Of a DNA stretch of 18,040 nucleotides, positions 16,337-18,040 are shown one piece after another (the first letter of the stretch is position 1; the number at the start of each line of letters is the position of its first letter). Position numbers and translations under genes: made by a program. The notes below the pieces were generated by a model, which did no database searches, was not told the origin of the DNA, and was given only the letters and a program-made list of their open reading frames with translations. Origin of the DNA: Ruminococcus sp. UBA7014 (lineage in GTDB: Bacteria; Bacillota; Clostridia; Oscillospirales; Ruminococcaceae); assembly GCA_002449575.1 (NCBI GenBank), contig DJXC01000055.1:1-18040 (forward strand), read 5' to 3'.

Positions 16337-16348
16337 TTATGCTATAAT
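16337..16348 (+). promoter_or_regulatory. Extended -10 promoter of the spoIIA operon
   Basis: TTATGC is followed directly by TATAAT (16343-16348), 40 bases before the spoIIAA ATG. At the expected -35 position (about 16319-16325) there is only CAGAATC, not a TTGACA-like box. In Bacillus this operon is read by sigma-H, but I see no AGGA/GAAT pair at the right spacing. The promoter may rely on the TG element or on an activator. Confidence 0.6.
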
Positions 16349-16388
16349 ATACTACACAGAGAGAACACGAAAGAAAGGATTTTTCACT

Positions 16389-16724
16389 ATGCAGATTCAT
16401 TATGACACAGGCAAATCACAGCTGCTTGTCCTGCTGGAAGGTGAGATTGACCATCACAGCAGTGTCATGCTCCGTGCTGAGATTGATGCCGCTATTTATG
16501 CGCACATGCCGCAGACACTGATTCTGGACTTTCATCAGGTCACATTTATGGACAGTTCCGGAATCGGGCTGATTATGGGGAGATACAAAATTCTCCAGCC
16601 AATGGGCGGAGAAATCATTCTCCAGAAACCCTCTCCCTATATTGGACGTGTACTGCGTCTGGCAGGCATGGAACGTCTGGCACAGATTACTAATTCCGCA
16701 AGCCCTGAGGAGGTTGCATCATGA
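16389..16724 (+). CDS. spoIIAA: Anti-sigma F factor antagonist SpoIIAA
   Basis: The 111-residue STAS-domain protein is the switch that frees sigma-F. When unphosphorylated it binds SpoIIAB and displaces the sigma factor; SpoIIAB phosphorylates it to switch it off. The phosphorylation loop is FMDSSGIGLIMGRYK (53-67), with Ser56 equivalent to Ser58 of Bacillus SpoIIAA. The N-terminal strand-turn GEIDHHSS (18-25) also matches. Length is normal. AAAGGA lies nine bases before the ATG. The stop overlaps the spoIIAB start by four bases. Confidence 0.96.
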   Translation: MQIHYDTGKSQLLVLLEGEIDHHSSVMLRAEIDAAIYAHMPQTLILDFHQVTFMDSSGIGLIMGRYKILQPMGGEIILQKPSPYIGRVLRLAGMERLAQITNSASPEEVAS

Positions 16725-17170
16725 AAATTACAAACGAATTCAAATGTACATTCCCTGCCGTATCGACAAATGAATCACTGGCAAGAGCAGCTTTGTCAGC
16801 GTTTCTGATTCCGGCAGACCCCACTGCACAGGAACTCGCCGATTTGAGAACAGTCATTTCAGAAGCTGTTACAAATGCCATTGTTCACGGCTACCGGAAC
16901 TGTTCCGGAGAAGTTGCTGTCTGCCTGAGAATGCTCCCTGACAGAGTACTCTACATACGTGTAAGCGACAAAGGCTGCGGCATTCCGGATATTGAACAGG
17001 CCATGACACCCCTTTACACGACCGCACCAGAAGAAGAACGTGCCGGGCTGGGATTTGCTATCATGCAGGAATTTACAGACAGTCTGTATGTCAGAAGTTC
17101 TGCCGGAAACGGCACAACGCTCACTATGCGCCGGAAACTCGGTCAGATTCATGCAGAACAGGAAGACTGA
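16721..17170 (+). CDS. spoIIAB: Anti-sigma F factor and kinase SpoIIAB
   Basis: This GHKL-family serine kinase holds sigma-F inactive before asymmetric division and phosphorylates SpoIIAA. The 149-residue protein has the N-box SEAVTNAIVHGY (47-58; Glu48, Asn52), the G1 box DKGCGIPD (83-90), the ATP lid with ERAGLGF (106-112) and GNGTTLTM (129-136). GAGGAGG stands seven bases before the ATG, which overlaps the spoIIAA stop (ATGA). The last 20 bases are shared with the start of the sigma gene, so the three products are likely made in fixed proportion. Confidence 0.96.
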   Translation: MKITNEFKCTFPAVSTNESLARAALSAFLIPADPTAQELADLRTVISEAVTNAIVHGYRNCSGEVAVCLRMLPDRVLYIRVSDKGCGIPDIEQAMTPLYTTAPEEERAGLGFAIMQEFTDSLYVRSSAGNGTTLTMRRKLGQIHAEQED

Positions 17171-17813
17171 CCGACCACATCCGGAAGATAACCTCGGACT
17201 GGTACATCTGTGTGCAAACCGTTTCCGAAACAGGGGCATTGCCTATGAAGATTTATATTCTGCCGGATGTGAAGGGCTTGTCAAGGCAGCAAATGCTTTT
17301 GATACTGCACGAGGTGTACAGTTTTCGACTTATGCTGTTCCGGTCATTCTGGGAGAAATCCGGCGATTATTCCGTGAATCCGGAACAGTGCATGTTTCCA
17401 GAGGTCTGCGTGAACTTGCTATGAAAGTACAGCAGATTCGGGAAACTTCTCTGAAAGAATCCGGCATTGACCCGCCTCTGAGCGTTCTTGCTGAAAAAAC
17501 AGGTGCAACACCGGAAGAGGTTTCCATGGCATTATGTGCTGTCAGTCCGGCGGTTTCGCTGACTTCTTCTGATGATGATGAAGGACAGATAGATATTGCA
17601 GTCGAACCGCCTGACGAAAAAATCAGTGACAGTCTGGCATTGCATCAGGTGATGAAGCAGCTTGCACCGCAGGACAGATTATTACTGGAATTACGATATT
17701 ATTGCAATCTGACACAGGTAAAGACTGCCGAAAAACTTGGTATGACACAAGTACAGGTTTCCCGTCGGGAGAAGAAACTATTATTATATCTCCGACAGGA
17801 GTTACTCCGCTAG
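17151..17813 (+). CDS. sigF: Forespore sigma factor, sigma-F (SpoIIAC)
   Basis: This RNA polymerase sigma factor would direct early forespore genes after release from SpoIIAB. From the ATG at 17151 the protein has 220 residues: region 2 with NLGLVHLCANRF (14-25), EDLYSAGCEGLVKAA (33-47) and FSTYAVPVILGEIRR (58-72); region 3 from GTVHVSRGLREL (78-89); and region 4 with the helix-turn-helix TQVKTAEKLGMTQVQVSRREKKLL (188-211). Bacillus sigma-F has about 255 residues; the missing part is the segment before region 2.1. The frame stays open back to 17040, but that start would overlap spoIIAB by 131 bases and lacks a ribosome site; the 17151 ATG has only a weak GGAA upstream, so the exact start is uncertain. 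The 3' end overlaps mutY tail to tail by 12 bases. Confidence 0.9.
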   Translation: MQNRKTDRPHPEDNLGLVHLCANRFRNRGIAYEDLYSAGCEGLVKAANAFDTARGVQFSTYAVPVILGEIRRLFRESGTVHVSRGLRELAMKVQQIRETSLKESGIDPPLSVLAEKTGATPEEVSMALCAVSPAVSLTSSDDDEGQIDIAVEPPDEKISDSLALHQVMKQLAPQDRLLLELRYYCNLTQVKTAEKLGMTQVQVSRREKKLLLYLRQELLR

Positions 17814-18040
17814 TATACACCGGAATGCTGTTGGCAGAGAATATATTGTTTCCAGTTCTTCGGAATCCACCCAGACAAAATCAGAATTCTGCCGTCCGCA
17901 TTGCAGAAAGACGCCCTGCATTTCCCATGTGATATGTGTAAACACATGTTTTCTGCTGTTGATTTTCAGTAGTTCTCTGGGCTGTACATTCCAGATTTCC
18001 GCCTGTTTCACGCATTCCTCCGGTGTGAGAAAGGATTCTG
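17802..18040 (-). CDS. mutY: A/G-specific adenine glycosylase MutY, C-terminal part (cut by window edge)
   Basis: Seventy-nine residues up to the stop are visible, beginning ESFLTPEECVKQAEIW. They match the C-terminal NUDIX-like domain of MutY, which recognises 8-oxoguanine opposite the misinserted adenine: KHVFTHITWEMQGVFL is the equivalent of the family KH-FTH--W-M segment, followed by DFVWVDSEELETIYSLPTAFR, the usual ending. The catalytic domain and iron-sulfur cluster lie beyond base 18040. A GTG at 18011 is internal, not a start, since the frame continues upstream with matching sequence. No terminator separates it from the convergent sigma gene. Confidence 0.87.
   Translation of the reverse strand, partial: ESFLTPEECVKQAEIWNVQPRELLKINSRKHVFTHITWEMQGVFLQCGRQNSDFVWVDSEELETIYSLPTAFRCILAE

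Noticed and set aside
17040..17150. N-terminal extension of the sigma factor to the ATG at 17040 or 17088
   Set aside because: It would overlap spoIIAB in another frame by 83-131 bases, has no ribosome site, and the extra residues do not resemble sigma region 1.2.
1..18040. Search for CRISPR arrays, tRNA or rRNA genes, insertion sequences, attachment sites, retrons or toxin-antitoxin pairs
   Set aside because: No regularly spaced repeats, transposase or reverse-transcriptase motifs, or cloverleaf sequences were seen; nearly all bases are assigned to housekeeping genes.

Overview
The window looks like chromosomal DNA of a low-to-mid GC anaerobic Firmicute, most likely an Oscillospiraceae/Ruminococcus-type Clostridium relative. 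The main pointers are an IspH enzyme fused to ribosomal-protein-S1 domains (a clostridial fusion), a spoIIAA-spoIIAB-sigF sporulation operon, a tepA/spoIIIE-type pair and Gram-positive style promoters and Shine-Dalgarno sequences. The genus is an inference. I see no tRNA, rRNA, insertion sequence, prophage, CRISPR array or defence island, and no gap longer than about 260 bases between genes. The window reads as core genome.

Layout. Bases 1-3975 (minus strand): a promoter, a 74-residue protein of unknown function, then sbcD and sbcC (SbcCD/Mre11-Rad50 nuclease; the last residues of SbcC lie beyond base 1). Bases 4076-5630 (plus): pyruvate kinase with its own promoter and an intrinsic terminator that probably also serves the convergent neighbour. 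Bases 5643-7657 (minus): the IspH-S1 fusion with a consensus promoter. Bases 7695-8071 (plus): a divergent monocistronic small lipoprotein with promoter and terminator. Bases 8070-16258 (minus): a tightly packed run, in transcription order tepA, uppP, ftsK/spoIIIE, a metallo-beta-lactamase-fold hydrolase, a DUF3006 protein, a BaiN/HI0933-type flavoprotein, cmk and plsC. The only clear promoter in this run lies ahead of tepA. Bases 16343-17813 (plus): spoIIAA, spoIIAB and the forespore sigma factor gene, translationally overlapped. Bases 17802-18040 (minus): the C-terminal end of mutY, overlapping the sigma gene tail to tail.

How the genes fit together. The long minus-strand run mixes envelope functions (undecaprenyl-PP recycling, phosphatidic acid synthesis, a membrane-associated ClpP-like protease), chromosome segregation and CMP/dCMP phosphorylation. 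IspH, which makes the isoprenoid precursors needed for undecaprenyl phosphate, is the next minus-strand gene. In many clostridia cmk, plsC and ispH are contiguous; here a lipoprotein gene on the opposite strand separates them. The spoIIA cassette diverges from tepA, so a sporulation switch sits back to back with a run that contains a SpoIIIE-type DNA pump.

Hunt. I did not find a convincing new system. The most useful leads are: an uncharacterised small protein that leads the sbcDC operon; six mapped promoters that all carry TGC directly before the -10 box; a strong excess of CCGG over its permutations; a sigma-F with a shortened N-terminus whose promoter lacks a recognisable -35 or sigma-H box; an SbcC with short coiled-coil arms; and the inserted lipoprotein gene.
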